The position numbers and the translations under genes were made by a program. This document shows positions 7,922 through 16,885 of a DNA stretch of 64,000 nt, piece by piece (positions within the stretch are counted from its first letter, which is position 1; the number at the start of each line of letters is the position of its first letter). This stretch comes from Sphingomonas sp. M1-B02 (lineage in GTDB: Bacteria > Pseudomonadota > Alphaproteobacteria > Sphingomonadales > Sphingomonadaceae), in NCBI RefSeq assembly GCF_026167525.1, contig NZ_CP110679.1:434001-498000 (forward strand). Direction: 5' to 3'. The notes beneath the pieces were generated by a model, which was not told where the DNA came from, ran no database searches, and was given only the letters and a program-made list of their open reading frames with translations.

Positions 7922-7954
7922 AAGCTTGGCCTTTTATCTACCCCGCACGCCCCC

Positions 7955-7980
7955 AACGACTAGGCGACATCAGGGGTTCC
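7955..7980 (-). promoter_or_regulatory. EcfG-type promoter for the 64-aa membrane protein
   Basis: On the minus strand GGAAC (7980-7976) is followed after 17 nt by CGTT (7958-7955), an exact match to GGAAC-N16/17-CGTT. The start codon at 7921 lies 33 nt beyond the -10 element. Confidence 0.65.
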
Positions 7981-8263
7981 ACCGACCTGCCACCGCCGCA
8001 TCCTCGCCCCAATGCCGGTAGCCCCGAACAGCGGCGAAGGTGAATTCCGACAACAGGTAGGCGAGCAGGGCGTTCAATGCCGTCAGTGAAGCGGTCGGCG
8101 GGGCAGGGTAGGGCAGCTATCCGCCACAAACGTTGCCGATCCGGGTGCCGACGCCTGCCCCCGAAAGCGGGCACTTGATAGCAGGGACGCGACGTAAGCG
8201 TTTTGACTTAGGCAGGACTTGCTTTACTGTATTCGTGGCAGGAAGAACGAGGCGGGACGATCG
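7981..8263. other. Non-coding gap before the AraC-type regulator
   Basis: I see no supported gene here. Apart from the stress promoter at its left edge, it holds a short minus-strand stretch around 7990-8085 that reads like protein (LNALLAYLLSEFTFAAVRGY) but has no start or ribosome-binding site. It may be a gene remnant. Confidence 0.35.
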
Positions 8264-9184
8264 ATGCCGACTGATCTATTGGTTCGGTATGAAGCAGCTA
8301 GCCCGACGATCAGTCTTTTCATTACTGGCTATCACGTCATCCGCGCGGGCCGCGTTCCCGCTGGTGGGCACGGCGACTGGCTGCTTCCCGGCAACCCCTA
8401 TATTCGCGTCACGCTCGACGGCGGAGGGTCGAGAATCATAACCCGTCGGAATCATTACCGCGAAATGCCGCGGGCGACGGTCGCGGGAGCCAGCAGTTTC
8501 GCAACTAAGCTGTCAATTGACGCAGGTGCCAGTGTCGGCATCGGTATCAGCCCGATCGGCTGGTCTCGGCTTTTCGACGTTGCCGCCGAGGACGTCGCCG
8601 ACCGCGTCGTACCGCTTGGCGCGCTTTTGGGAGCTGCGCACTCCGACCGACTCGTGGCACTCCTCGATTCGGTAGATCTGTCGCATCCGATAGCACCCAT
8701 GCTTGATGCCTTCTTTGAAGGTGCGATCGGTCCCGCCAACCGAGACGAAGGATTGCTTCGCGATCTGGTGGGGGTCGTCATCGACGAACGCGTCGGGGAC
8801 ATCGAAACGGCTCGATCCGTATTACGGCTGGAGCCGGCGAGGTTGCGCCGGCTGTCGAGACGGCACTTTGGCTTTTCGCCTAAACTATTGCTGAGGCGCA
8901 GCCGCTTTCTGAGATCGCTGCTGAGCGTACTGGATGATGAGAAGAAGCCCGGTTACGCTGGGATTTCGGAGCAATATACCGACGTTTCGCACTTTATTCG
9001 TGATTCACATGCTTTCCTGGGGATGACGCCGCACCAGTTCGCTATGCTAAGAAAGCCGGTGTTTACTGCCGGTCTTAGCGAACGCAGTAAGGTGCTGGGC
9101 GCGGCTGCGCAGGGCCTGCACGCGATAGATCCGCTGCCAGCGAAGCCGGTCACGTCATTGTTGACCGGTGCACGCTCGTATTAG
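8264..9184 (+). CDS. AraC-family transcriptional regulator (306 aa)
   Basis: The C-terminal part carries an AraC-type DNA-binding domain: the first helix-turn-helix lies in ARSVLRLEPARLRRLSRRHF with the typical GFSPKLLLRRSRFLRSL, and the second in YTDVSHFIRDSHAFLGMTP, ending HQFAM. The N-terminal 170 residues form a sensor-type domain (LFITGYHVIRAGRVPAGG, PNPYIRV-like strands) resembling the DUF6597 ligand domain of many AraC proteins. The start at 8264 has a weak GGCGGGA upstream. GC content is lower than in nearby genes, which may mean recent acquisition. Ligand and targets are unknown; there is no adjacent enzyme gene on the same strand to suggest one. Confidence 0.85.
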   Translation: MPTDLLVRYEAASPTISLFITGYHVIRAGRVPAGGHGDWLLPGNPYIRVTLDGGGSRIITRRNHYREMPRATVAGASSFATKLSIDAGASVGIGISPIGWSRLFDVAAEDVADRVVPLGALLGAAHSDRLVALLDSVDLSHPIAPMLDAFFEGAIGPANRDEGLLRDLVGVVIDERVGDIETARSVLRLEPARLRRLSRRHFGFSPKLLLRRSRFLRSLLSVLDDEKKPGYAGISEQYTDVSHFIRDSHAFLGMTPHQFAMLRKPVFTAGLSERSKVLGAAAQGLHAIDPLPAKPVTSLLTGARSY

Positions 9185-9495
9185 TCTCGCCATGCAAATC
9201 GCGAGCTGGACCGGGGCGCGATACCGGCCGCGGGGCGCGTGGCAAGCCCGATGCGGTGGCGCACCGCGGCATCGCTCTTGGTCAGCATAGCTAGTTGGGT
9301 CACGACGGGCTCTAATCTGGTGCATGGCAACTCACCGTATGGCGCATGTATTCGCCATCGCTTAGCGGTCAAAGGTCGCGCGCGCCTGCCCCGCGACTGA
9401 AGCGCCTGGCCGAAATATCCAATACTTGCGGCTGGCTCTTTCTAGGATCGCGAGGATCGGCGGACGCCCGCCCACCGAAGCGAAAGGAAATGCTC
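9185..9495. other. Gap without recognisable gene
   Basis: This 311-bp stretch separates the AraC-type gene from the secreted-protein operon. A GAAAGGAA at its right end is the ribosome-binding site of the next gene. No other promoter, repeat or terminator is evident. Confidence 0.4.
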
Positions 9496-9822
9496 ATGTT
9501 CGCGATCAACGTACGCCTGGCAGGGATCGCAGCCGCGGGGTTTGCCGCCTGCGTCGCTACGCCAGCCAGCGCCGGAACCGGATGCAATGGCGTGGTAAAC
9601 ATCTTTCTTTGGGGCTGCGCGCCCTGGGACAATAATAATGGCCCCCAATATCCCTATTATCGAAAGAAGGTGATAACCCTGCCGCGCCAAGGCACGCAGA
9701 TCGTTACCAAGAACGGCGTCCAGATGGCGCTGCGCAACGGCACCTATTACCCGCTGATCGGTACCGACGGCGCATCGATGATCGGCAATGATGCCGGCAG
9801 CTTCCGGGTGTGGACACAATGA
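9496..9822 (+). CDS. Small secreted protein of unknown function, first of a coupled trio (108 aa)
   Basis: I chose the ATG at 9496 because GAAAGGAA then has six bases of spacing; the in-frame ATG at 9490 touches it. The first 25 residues (MFAINVRLAGIAAAGFAACV, then ATPASA) are a Sec signal peptide with AXA cleavage. The mature part has two Cys (GTGCNG, WGCAPW), a tyrosine-rich patch (YPYYRKK) and a beta-like ending (VQMALRNGTYYPLIG). No domain is recognised. Its stop overlaps the next start as ATGA, so the two are co-translated. Confidence 0.75.
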   Translation: MFAINVRLAGIAAAGFAACVATPASAGTGCNGVVNIFLWGCAPWDNNNGPQYPYYRKKVITLPRQGTQIVTKNGVQMALRNGTYYPLIGTDGASMIGNDAGSFRVWTQ

Positions 9823-10199
9823 GCCGGGTCCCGCTTCTGCTCGTCGCATGCGCAGCCGCACTTTGCCCTGCGGGTTCCGCGCTCTCGCAGGAGGCCGAGC
9901 GCGTCTTCCAGCCCGGCGAGGTAGTGAAAACCGGCATTGGTCAGACCGTGAAGATCCTGCAATGCCGCCCGGAACGCGTGAGCCGCGAAACCGAATGCGC
10001 GTTCGTTCTCTGGAAGAATGGCGGAGCGGCGAGCATCAAGAACTGGATGAACGCTGCTCAGATCGCCGCGGGCGAGGCGCGCGTCAAAGAGGCGGAGGAG
10101 CTTGCTGCGCTGAGCGACGCTCCCCCCGCACCAGCAAGCGCACCTGCGCCCGGGGCGGAGGCACTTCCGCCTGCCACCGATCCGGGAGCACCACAATGA
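9819..10199 (+). CDS. Small secreted protein with GIGQT...WKNGGAAS motif (126 aa)
   Basis: The start codon overlaps the preceding stop (ATGA at 9819-9822). A signal peptide (MSRVPLLLVACAAALCPAGS, then ALS) directs it to the periplasm or beyond. The core reads FQPGEVVKTGIGQTVKIL then FVLWKNGGAASIKNW with two Cys between, and a near copy of this pattern occurs in the next gene. The C-terminal third is a Pro/Ala-rich linker. No known domain. It is coupled to the next gene by a second ATGA overlap. Confidence 0.75.
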   Translation: MSRVPLLLVACAAALCPAGSALSQEAERVFQPGEVVKTGIGQTVKILQCRPERVSRETECAFVLWKNGGAASIKNWMNAAQIAAGEARVKEAEELAALSDAPPAPASAPAPGAEALPPATDPGAPQ

Positions 10200-10978
10200 T
10201 CCGCGCAACCATGGCGGCGGTGCCGCTGGTCGCGGTATCCCTTGCCGGGGTGCCGTCCGCTTATGCCCAATCAGGGCTGGTCTATCTGCCGGTGGGCGCA
10301 ATCCTGGAAACGGGAATCGGCCAGACCCTTAAAGTTCTCAAGTCGGTGAAGCACCCGCAATATGATTGGACGCTGTGCGACATCGTCGAGTGGAAGAATG
10401 GCGGGGCGGCGAGCAACGTTTCCACCACCGATTGCGGCGACCTGCTCAAGGCAGTCAACAGAGTCCGCGACGCCAAGGGCCTGCCATGGCTGACCGCCGC
10501 GCAGATCCGCGTCGGGCCGCAAGCGGCGGGCGCCGCGGCACCTGCCGCCGCCGCTGCGGCACCGGCAGCGGCAGGGCTGACCGGGCCCTGCGGGCGCACC
10601 GCCTACACCGGGCCGGTTTCGGGCGCGACGCCGGCCTCGGCCGCCTTGTTCAAGCGCCGGATCGCCGATCTCTACACGATGCAGACTCGCGCGCCTTATT
10701 GGTATGGCGTGACGTTCGAAGCGTTCCAGGTGGGCACTCCGATCCGCAACACCGTCGGCAACCAGCCCGGCTATGGCGCGGTGCGCGTCAACAGCGGCGC
10801 GCCGGTGAACGCGGTGATGTACCCGGTCTCCAGCACTTATGTGGTGTGCGAGCAATCGCCCGGGCAGGCTGAGCGTCGCCGGATCGTCAATTCGCATTAT
10901 TGTTTCGTCGGCGCGGCCAACGAGTGGATCTGTGCCGGCGGCGGAGGACCGCCGCAGCGGATCACCCCGTTGCGCTGA
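10196..10978 (+). CDS. Secreted protein with GIGQT...WKNGGAAS motif plus C-terminal Cys-rich domain (260 aa)
   Basis: The ATG at 10196 overlaps the previous stop and begins a signal peptide (MIRATMAAVPLVAVSLAGVP, then SAYA). Residues about 30-75 repeat the pattern of the upstream protein: GAILETGIGQTLKVLK, Cys, then VEWKNGGAASNVS and a Cys. An Ala-rich linker around residue 105-120 leads to a C-terminal domain of about 130 residues with several Cys (GPCGRTAYTG, VVCEQSPG, HYCFVGAANEWICAG) that could form disulfides. I do not recognise this domain. The gene closes the trio. Confidence 0.78.
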   Translation: MIRATMAAVPLVAVSLAGVPSAYAQSGLVYLPVGAILETGIGQTLKVLKSVKHPQYDWTLCDIVEWKNGGAASNVSTTDCGDLLKAVNRVRDAKGLPWLTAAQIRVGPQAAGAAAPAAAAAAPAAAGLTGPCGRTAYTGPVSGATPASAALFKRRIADLYTMQTRAPYWYGVTFEAFQVGTPIRNTVGNQPGYGAVRVNSGAPVNAVMYPVSSTYVVCEQSPGQAERRRIVNSHYCFVGAANEWICAGGGGPPQRITPLR

Positions 10979-11259
10979 TCCGGTTCGTGGCTGTGGAGGC
11001 CCTGTAGCCGGGCGCCATTAAGGCATCCCCGCACCTCTGCAGAGCGCCGCAAGATCGTCCCCGCCCAGGCGGGCATTCACATTCCCTGGGTGGTCGGAGT
11101 CGAATCCTGGTGCTGGCGGGCAGGGCCGTCCTGCCTGGCGATCGAGCTTTCGCTCTGCGCAGGCGGCTCCGCACTTATACCTAAGCTGCGCCGAGAATGC
11201 GTCGAAGTCAGTGACTTGGCGTGCATTCTGTGTAGGAATCGGTCTCCGGAGACTGAGAC

Positions 11260-11649
11260 ATGGCGCGTATCATATATGTAGAGGACGACGCTCTGATGGG
11301 CGATATCGTCAAAGATATCCTCACGCAGGCGGGCCACCTGATCGGCGTGATTGGCCACGGCACGCTCGCGTTCGAGACGGTCGCCTTCAAGAAGCCCGAA
11401 CTGGTCATCCTCGATTGCGGCGTACCCGGAATGGATGGCGTCCAGATTTTGGAGCAGATGCGCCGGATTCCTGCGATCTACCTGACTCCCGTGCTGATGC
11501 TCACGGCGCGTAGCAGCCGGGCGGATATCGAGCGGGCGATGGCGGCGGGCGCTAACGACTATCTAGTCAAGCCCTTCGCCCCCGAGGAGCTGGTTCGGCG
11601 GGTCGCCGCCATGCTGAGCGAAAATGACTGGCGCAGGAAGAAGATCTGA
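11260..11649 (+). CDS. Single-domain response regulator (129 aa)
   Basis: The protein is only a CheY-type receiver domain: acidic pair VEDD near residue 8, phosphoacceptor Asp in LVILDCGVPGMDG, Thr in LMLTARSS and Lys in DYLVKPFAPEEL. It has no output domain, so it must act by protein contact or as a phosphate relay. It lies upstream of a second receiver-only gene and a hybrid kinase with its own receiver and Hpt-like domain, which suggests a phosphorelay. Confidence 0.92.
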   Translation: MARIIYVEDDALMGDIVKDILTQAGHLIGVIGHGTLAFETVAFKKPELVILDCGVPGMDGVQILEQMRRIPAIYLTPVLMLTARSSRADIERAMAAGANDYLVKPFAPEELVRRVAAMLSENDWRRKKI

Positions 11650-11704
11650 AGCGGGGCGGGTTCTGCACGAACCGTCGGCGGCGCGGTTATTCCAAGGAAG
11701 TTAC

Positions 11705-12076
11705 ATGGCCTATATCATCATTGCCGACGACGACGAACTGGTGCGCGAAGTCGTTCGAGAGGCACTTCTGGCCGAGGGACATATCGTCGGTGCGGTCGAC
11801 AATGGTGGCGACGCCTGGCGCGCGATCGTGGCGAAGCGTCCGGATATGGTCATTCTCGACTGCAACATGCCCGAAGCGAGCGGGATCATCGTGCTGCGGG
11901 AAATGCGCAATCGCATGGAATTCGCGGCCACCCCAGTCCTCATCCTGACCGGTCGGCGCAGCCAAAGCGACGTCGATCTGGCGATGTATGAAGGTGCGAC
12001 GGCCTATATGAAGAAGCCGTTCGACCCCGACCAACTGGTTTTCCGCGTCGAGGAACTGCTGCTCGGAAGGACCTAG
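11705..12076 (+). CDS. Single-domain response regulator (123 aa)
   Basis: The start at 11705 (MAYIIIADDDELVREVV) is preceded by AAGGAAG at ideal spacing. It is a second receiver-only protein: acidic ADDD, Asp in MVILDCNMPEASG, Thr in LILTGRRS and Lys in AYMKKPFDPDQL. The sequence is clearly related to the upstream receiver, so the two may come from a duplication. With the downstream kinase it probably shares phosphoryl groups. Confidence 0.92.
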   Translation: MAYIIIADDDELVREVVREALLAEGHIVGAVDNGGDAWRAIVAKRPDMVILDCNMPEASGIIVLREMRNRMEFAATPVLILTGRRSQSDVDLAMYEGATAYMKKPFDPDQLVFRVEELLLGRT

Positions 12077-12128
12077 CCTCCGGGCGACCCCGAAGTGCGT
12101 CTTCACCGTCTGTTATTGGCTGCGCGCC

Positions 12129-15100
12129 ATGGGTGTGGGCGAAGGGAGATGGACGCTGGACCATCCATCGACGCGCCCACTCGCGCGGAAGCATTTCGAC
12201 CTTATCCTTGTGCTGCTGGGGGCAGCAATCTCCGGCCTGCTCTGTTTCGAGCTGGACGTGTTCGAACTGCTCGTCGCCTTTGCCGAACGACATGAAGCCT
12301 GGCTGATCGACGAGGCGATCACCGTTCTGCTTATCTTCGGGACCGGATCGCTCATACTGTTTGCCAGACGATCCACCGAACTGCGTCGCGAAGCATTGCT
12401 GCGGCATGCGGCGGAGCAGGCGACTGCCGAGCTTACGCGCCAGATCCTGGCAGACGGCGTGGCCGAGCGCCGTTTCCTCGAGGAAGCGGTGCGAGCCAAC
12501 GAACAACGGCTCCAGAGCATCCTGGCCACCGCGCATCAGGCGATCGTCACGATCGATCGGGATGGCACGATCAGCGGTTGGAACCGCCATGCCGAGCTGA
12601 CCTTCGGCTGGAATGCCGACGAAGTGATCGGGCAACGCATGTCCGAGATCATCGTCCCGCCCGAATTGCGCGCCGGACACGACGCGGGTCTGGCCCGCTT
12701 CATGGCGAGCCGCAGCGCGCGATTGATCGGGAGCCGCATCGAACTCACGGCGATCCGCCGCAACGGTGACGTCTTTCCGATCGAGCTGGCCCTGAGCGCC
12801 ACCAATATCGGCGAAGATTGGCAGTTTACCGCGCTGATCCAGGATATTTCGGAGCGGCTTGCGAAAATCGAGCTGTTCGAGAATGCGTTCGACCATGCCC
12901 CCACCGGCATGGCGCTGGTGGCGCTCGACGGCCGTCTGATGAAGGTGAATTCGGCGTTTTGCGACCTGATCGGCTTCGAGCGCGAAGCGGCGCTGACGCT
13001 CGATTTCCAGACGATCACGCATCCCGACGATCTGGCCGGCGACGAACTGTTGCTCCGGCGCCTGATCGCCGGGGAGATCCCCTCGTACCAATTGGAAAAG
13101 CGATATATCCGCAAGAGCGGTCGCGTCGTCTGGGTGCGGCTGTCGGTCTCGCTGGTGCTCGGGAATGACGGCACCCCCAAACATCTGATCGCCCAGGTTC
13201 AGGATCTGTCGGCCGAACGCGAGTCCGAGGACCGCTATCGGCTGTTGGCGGAGAGCGCCAGCGACATGGTGGGGCTTTATTCGATCGAAGGGCGCTGCCT
13301 CTATATGTCGCCGTCGAGCGAGAAGATCCTCGGTTATGCTCCGGACGCGGTGGTGGGCAAATCTGTCTTCGAGTTCATGCCACCCGAGGAGCGCGATCCG
13401 ATGAGACGCGCGACGGTGCGGCTAATTGCAGCGCCGCCGGGTTCGACGGTCAGGCATCTGACACGCTTGCGCCACGGGAACGGCGATCTCATCCATATCG
13501 AGTTCGCCGCCCGCGTCGTTGCGAGCGAAGACGGCACCCCGCAGATCGTCTCGGCCTGCCGCGACGTGACCATCCGCATGGAGGCGCAGCGCGCACTGCA
13601 GGAACGGTCCGAAGAACTGGTCCGCGCCCATGCCGCGGCGGAACGGTCGGCTGCTGCGGTCCGGGAGGCAGAAGTACTGTTCAAAGGGATATTCGACAGC
13701 TCTTCCGACATCAACATCGTCTACGCCGTCGACGGCAACAGCTTCTCGTTGATCACGATGAACGAGGTGGCGGAGCGCTCGCTTGGAATCCCGGTTGCCG
13801 CGGGGCGCGGGAAGGGGCTCGGCGACCTGTTTCCGCCCGAGCGCGCGAAGCGGATGCAGCGCGATCTGGAAGCGGCGATCGTTTCGGGAGAAGGGCAGCA
13901 TACGATCGAGCAAGGCACTCACGCCGGGCACGATGCGATCTTCGATATTCGCCTGGTCCCGCTGCGCAACGATCTCGGCGCGGTGCATCGCGTCTTCGTG
14001 AGCAAGCGCGACATCAGCGAACTCAAGCGCGCCGAGCGGGAGGCGTTGAAGGCGAACGTGCTGATGCAGGCCGCGGAGAAGATCGGGCATATGGGCTATT
14101 CCTCCCTGGACCTGATCACGCAGGAGATGACCTGGTCCGACGAGATCTGGACGATCTTTGATCTCGATCGGGAGCATGACACACCCAGCTTCGACAAGTT
14201 GATCGCCCGCCGCCATCCGGAGGACCGCGAGCACGCGGCGGAGGCATTGGCAAATGCCCTCGCCAGCGGCGCGACCGACTATCAGAACAGCTATCGCCTC
14301 CTGCTGCCGAACGGCGAAATCCGGCACATCCTCGCACGCGGGACGATCCAGCGCGACGCCGGCGTCGCGGTCAGCGCATTCGGCGTGCTGCTCGATATTT
14401 CCGAATTGAAGCGCGCCGAACAACAAGCGCGCGAGAGCGACCAGCGGTACAGGCTGATGGCGGAGAATTCGACCGACGTCATCGTGACGAGCGACCTTGC
14501 CGGTCGCACGACCTTCGTCTCGCCGTCATCGGTGACCGTCATCGGATATGGCAGCGAAGAGCGTATGGGCGAGCAGGCGGCCACCATCGCCCACCCCGAA
14601 GACCTTCCAGGATTGCGCGCCGCGTTCCGGGCGTTGCGCAATGGCGAAGCCGGAAAATGCGTCCGCTGGCGCGCGTGGCACAAGATCGAGGAGCGATGGG
14701 TATGGCTGGAGTCGAGCCCTGCCTTGATGCGCGACGGAGAGACGCAAGCGGTCACCGGCTATCTCGACGTCATTCGCGACGTGACCGCCCAGAAGGAACA
14801 GGAAGATGCGCTGGCGGCGGCCAAGCTCGCCGCCGAGGACGCGATGCATTCGAAAGAGCATTTCCTTGCGAATATGAGCCACGAGCTGCGCACCCCGCTC
14901 AACAGCATCATCGGCTTTTCGCGCCTGCTCAACGAGAGCATCGGGCTTGCCCCCGAGGTTCAGCGCCGGGTCCGCATGGTGCAAAGTGCAGGTATCGCGC
15001 TGCACGGGGTGATCGACAATGTGCTCGATTACTCGAAGCTCGAGGCGGACAAGCTCTCGCTCCACTGCAACCCGTTCGACGTGGATGTCTTTTTCACCAC

Positions 15101-16340
15101 CGTCGTTTCCTTGCTGGAGCCGCAGGCCGCCCTGCGGGATGTGAGCCTGCGGGTGGAAATCGATCCCGCTTTGCCCACCAGGCTCGTCGGCGATTCCGGC
15201 CGGCTCCGCCAGATACTCCTAAATCTTCTTTCGAACGCGGTGAAGTTTACCTGCGACGGCACCGTCACGACCAGGGTCAGGCTGCTCGATCGCGTCGAGA
15301 GCGACGCCCGGATGCGGATCGAGATCGTCGATACCGGCAGCGGAATTGCGCAAGACAAGCTCGCGAACCTCTTCAACCGATTCGTCCAGGCGAATGCATC
15401 GGTCGCCCGCCATTATGGGGGCACCGGGCTCGGCCTGGCCATTTCGCGGCAGCTCGTGACCCTGATGGGCGGCGAGATCGGCGTGGCCAGCGAACTGGGC
15501 GCCGGCTCCACCTTCTGGTTCGAAGTGACGCTCCCCATTGCCGACGTGCAGGAATGCAACGAGCATGAGGTCTCCGGTACGGAGAGCTTGTCCCTCGAAG
15601 GCAAGCGGGTCCTCGTGGTAGACGATGTCGATCTGAACCGCGAGTTGATGACTGCCATTCTGTCCAAATATGGCTGCGCCGTCGAACTGGCGGAGGACGG
15701 AGTCGGGGCGATTGCGGCCTTGAAGGCACAACGCTTTGACCTCATCCTGATGGATTGCCACATGCCGGTCATGGACGGATTCGAGGCGACTCGCACGATC
15801 CGGGCGCAAGCGGGTCGCGCCGCGACCGTGCCCATTGTCGCCCTGACGGCAAGCGCCCAGCCGGAGCATCTCGCGCGATGCCTGCAGGCCGGGATGAACG
15901 ACCATCTGACTAAGCCGCTGGAGCCCCACGCGCTCGATCTGGTGCTCCGTCGCTATCTAGCCGCCACTCCTGCGGGCGGCGACGTCCTGCACGCTGCCGC
16001 CGTCGCGCTGGATAGCGACCACCCGCCTCAAGCTGCGCCCGTCGCAGGGTCGTTGCGTGCTCGCTATGAAGCACGGCGAAGGGAAATGCTCCAGGCCTTG
16101 GGCGAGATGATCCGCAGCGGGCGATTCACCGATGAAGAGGTGAGCGTTGTAAACGTGATGGCCCATAATCTCGCGGGCACCGCTGCCATGTTCGGTGAAG
16201 CCGAGCTCGGCGACGCGGCTGCGGCGCTCGACCAAGGTCTCGCACAATGGGCTCCTGACGAGCGTCGCGGCCGCACTCGCGAGTCTTACGAAACAATGCG
16301 ACGAATCACGAGCATCTCAGCTCAGAGAGGCGGCGGCTAG
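12129..16340 (+). CDS. Multi-PAS hybrid sensor histidine kinase with receiver and Hpt-like domain (1403 aa)
   Basis: Two N-terminal membrane helices (about residues 23-85) are followed by roughly six PAS domains (about 120-890), several with PAC-type ends such as VQDLSAERESE. The HisKA site is ANMSHELRTPLNSIIGFSR with His918. The ATPase domain has LLNLLSNAVKFTC and GGTGLGLAIS. The receiver domain carries LILMDCHMPVMDGFE with Asp1209 and LTKPLEPH. The C-terminus is Hpt-like, with His1346 in MAHNLAGTAAMFGEAELGD, although the usual Lys next to the His is Ala. So phosphate can move from His to Asp to His and then probably to the two upstream receivers. No clear ribosome-binding site is seen at the start. 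The sensed signal is unknown. Confidence 0.92.
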   Translation: MGVGEGRWTLDHPSTRPLARKHFDLILVLLGAAISGLLCFELDVFELLVAFAERHEAWLIDEAITVLLIFGTGSLILFARRSTELRREALLRHAAEQATAELTRQILADGVAERRFLEEAVRANEQRLQSILATAHQAIVTIDRDGTISGWNRHAELTFGWNADEVIGQRMSEIIVPPELRAGHDAGLARFMASRSARLIGSRIELTAIRRNGDVFPIELALSATNIGEDWQFTALIQDISERLAKIELFENAFDHAPTGMALVALDGRLMKVNSAFCDLIGFEREAALTLDFQTITHPDDLAGDELLLRRLIAGEIPSYQLEKRYIRKSGRVVWVRLSVSLVLGNDGTPKHLIAQVQDLSAERESEDRYRLLAESASDMVGLYSIEGRCLYMSPSSEKILGYAPDAVVGKSVFEFMPPEERDPMRRATVRLIAAPPGSTVRHLTRLRHGNGDLIHIEFAARVVASEDGTPQIVSACRDVTIRMEAQRALQERSEELVRAHAAAERSAAAVREAEVLFKGIFDSSSDINIVYAVDGNSFSLITMNEVAERSLGIPVAAGRGKGLGDLFPPERAKRMQRDLEAAIVSGEGQHTIEQGTHAGHDAIFDIRLVPLRNDLGAVHRVFVSKRDISELKRAEREALKANVLMQAAEKIGHMGYSSLDLITQEMTWSDEIWTIFDLDREHDTPSFDKLIARRHPEDREHAAEALANALASGATDYQNSYRLLLPNGEIRHILARGTIQRDAGVAVSAFGVLLDISELKRAEQQARESDQRYRLMAENSTDVIVTSDLAGRTTFVSPSSVTVIGYGSEERMGEQAATIAHPEDLPGLRAAFRALRNGEAGKCVRWRAWHKIEERWVWLESSPALMRDGETQAVTGYLDVIRDVTAQKEQEDALAAAKLAAEDAMHSKEHFLANMSHELRTPLNSIIGFSRLLNESIGLAPEVQRRVRMVQSAGIALHGVIDNVLDYSKLEADKLSLHCNPFDVDVFFTTVVSLLEPQAALRDVSLRVEIDPALPTRLVGDSGRLRQILLNLLSNAVKFTCDGTVTTRVRLLDRVESDARMRIEIVDTGSGIAQDKLANLFNRFVQANASVARHYGGTGLGLAISRQLVTLMGGEIGVASELGAGSTFWFEVTLPIADVQECNEHEVSGTESLSLEGKRVLVVDDVDLNRELMTAILSKYGCAVELAEDGVGAIAALKAQRFDLILMDCHMPVMDGFEATRTIRAQAGRAATVPIVALTASAQPEHLARCLQAGMNDHLTKPLEPHALDLVLRRYLAATPAGGDVLHAAAVALDSDHPPQAAPVAGSLRARYEARRREMLQALGEMIRSGRFTDEEVSVVNVMAHNLAGTAAMFGEAELGDAAAALDQGLAQWAPDERRGRTRESYETMRRITSISAQRGGG

Positions 16341-16479
16341 CCGCGCGTCCGAAACGAGCGAGCCGAACAGAGCGGCCGCGATATCCTCCTGCTCCTGCCA
16401 GCCCATAGCAGAAGCAATTCCTCCCAACGATTTGTTGGCGCGCGAGGCAGTCACGCGCGAACCAGTCTCCGCCTGATAA

Positions 16480-16697
16480 TCCCTGTTTTGCGCGAATTAA
16501 CAGGGAAAATAGTCAAATGCGGCCTGAAAACAGGCGTCTATCGCGAAGGCCACGGCCGGAGGCGTCTCTAAATGCTGGAAGTCTCAGGCTTTTTTGGCCG
16601 GCGTTGAGCCATCCTGTTATTTACGAATCAGGGAAACTGAACGTCCGTAACAGGGATCCTATTTTACCGTATCAGGCGCCTAACCCTCCATAACAGG
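16480..16697. repeat. Cluster of AACAGG(GA) direct and inverted repeats at the edge of a small island
   Basis: The 8-mer AACAGGGA occurs at 16499-16506 and 16649-16656 and inverted (TCCCTGTT) at 16480-16487. The first inverted pair forms a palindrome with an 11-bp spacer. Shorter matches lie near 16614 (inverted, CCTGTTAT) and at 16692 (AACAGG). The whole 16341-16858 stretch is non-coding and separates a kinase gene from mobile-type genes, so these may be recombinase or attachment-site repeats. No integrase is near them. Confidence 0.55.
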
Positions 16698-16885
16698 TAA
16701 TCTGGCCGCGCGTTGAAACTGGCTCTTTCCGCACGAGGCAAAAGGGCTGCGACGCCGGCGAAGCGCCGCCCAATGCCACACCCGGAGGTCGCATTCCGTC
16801 GCAGGTTTTCATGCAGCTCACCCCTATTTCGGCGATGCGGGTGTGCTCTTTTCGTTCCATGTCTGATCTGCTATGTTCTGCCCCT

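Noticed and set aside
7938..8174. 78-aa minus-strand frame and a neighbouring protein-like stretch
   Set aside because: The frame has no ribosome-binding site; the protein-like stretch in another frame lacks a start. At most a gene remnant.
11940..13184. 414-aa minus-strand reading frame
   Set aside because: Antisense to the hybrid kinase, whose motifs are clear.
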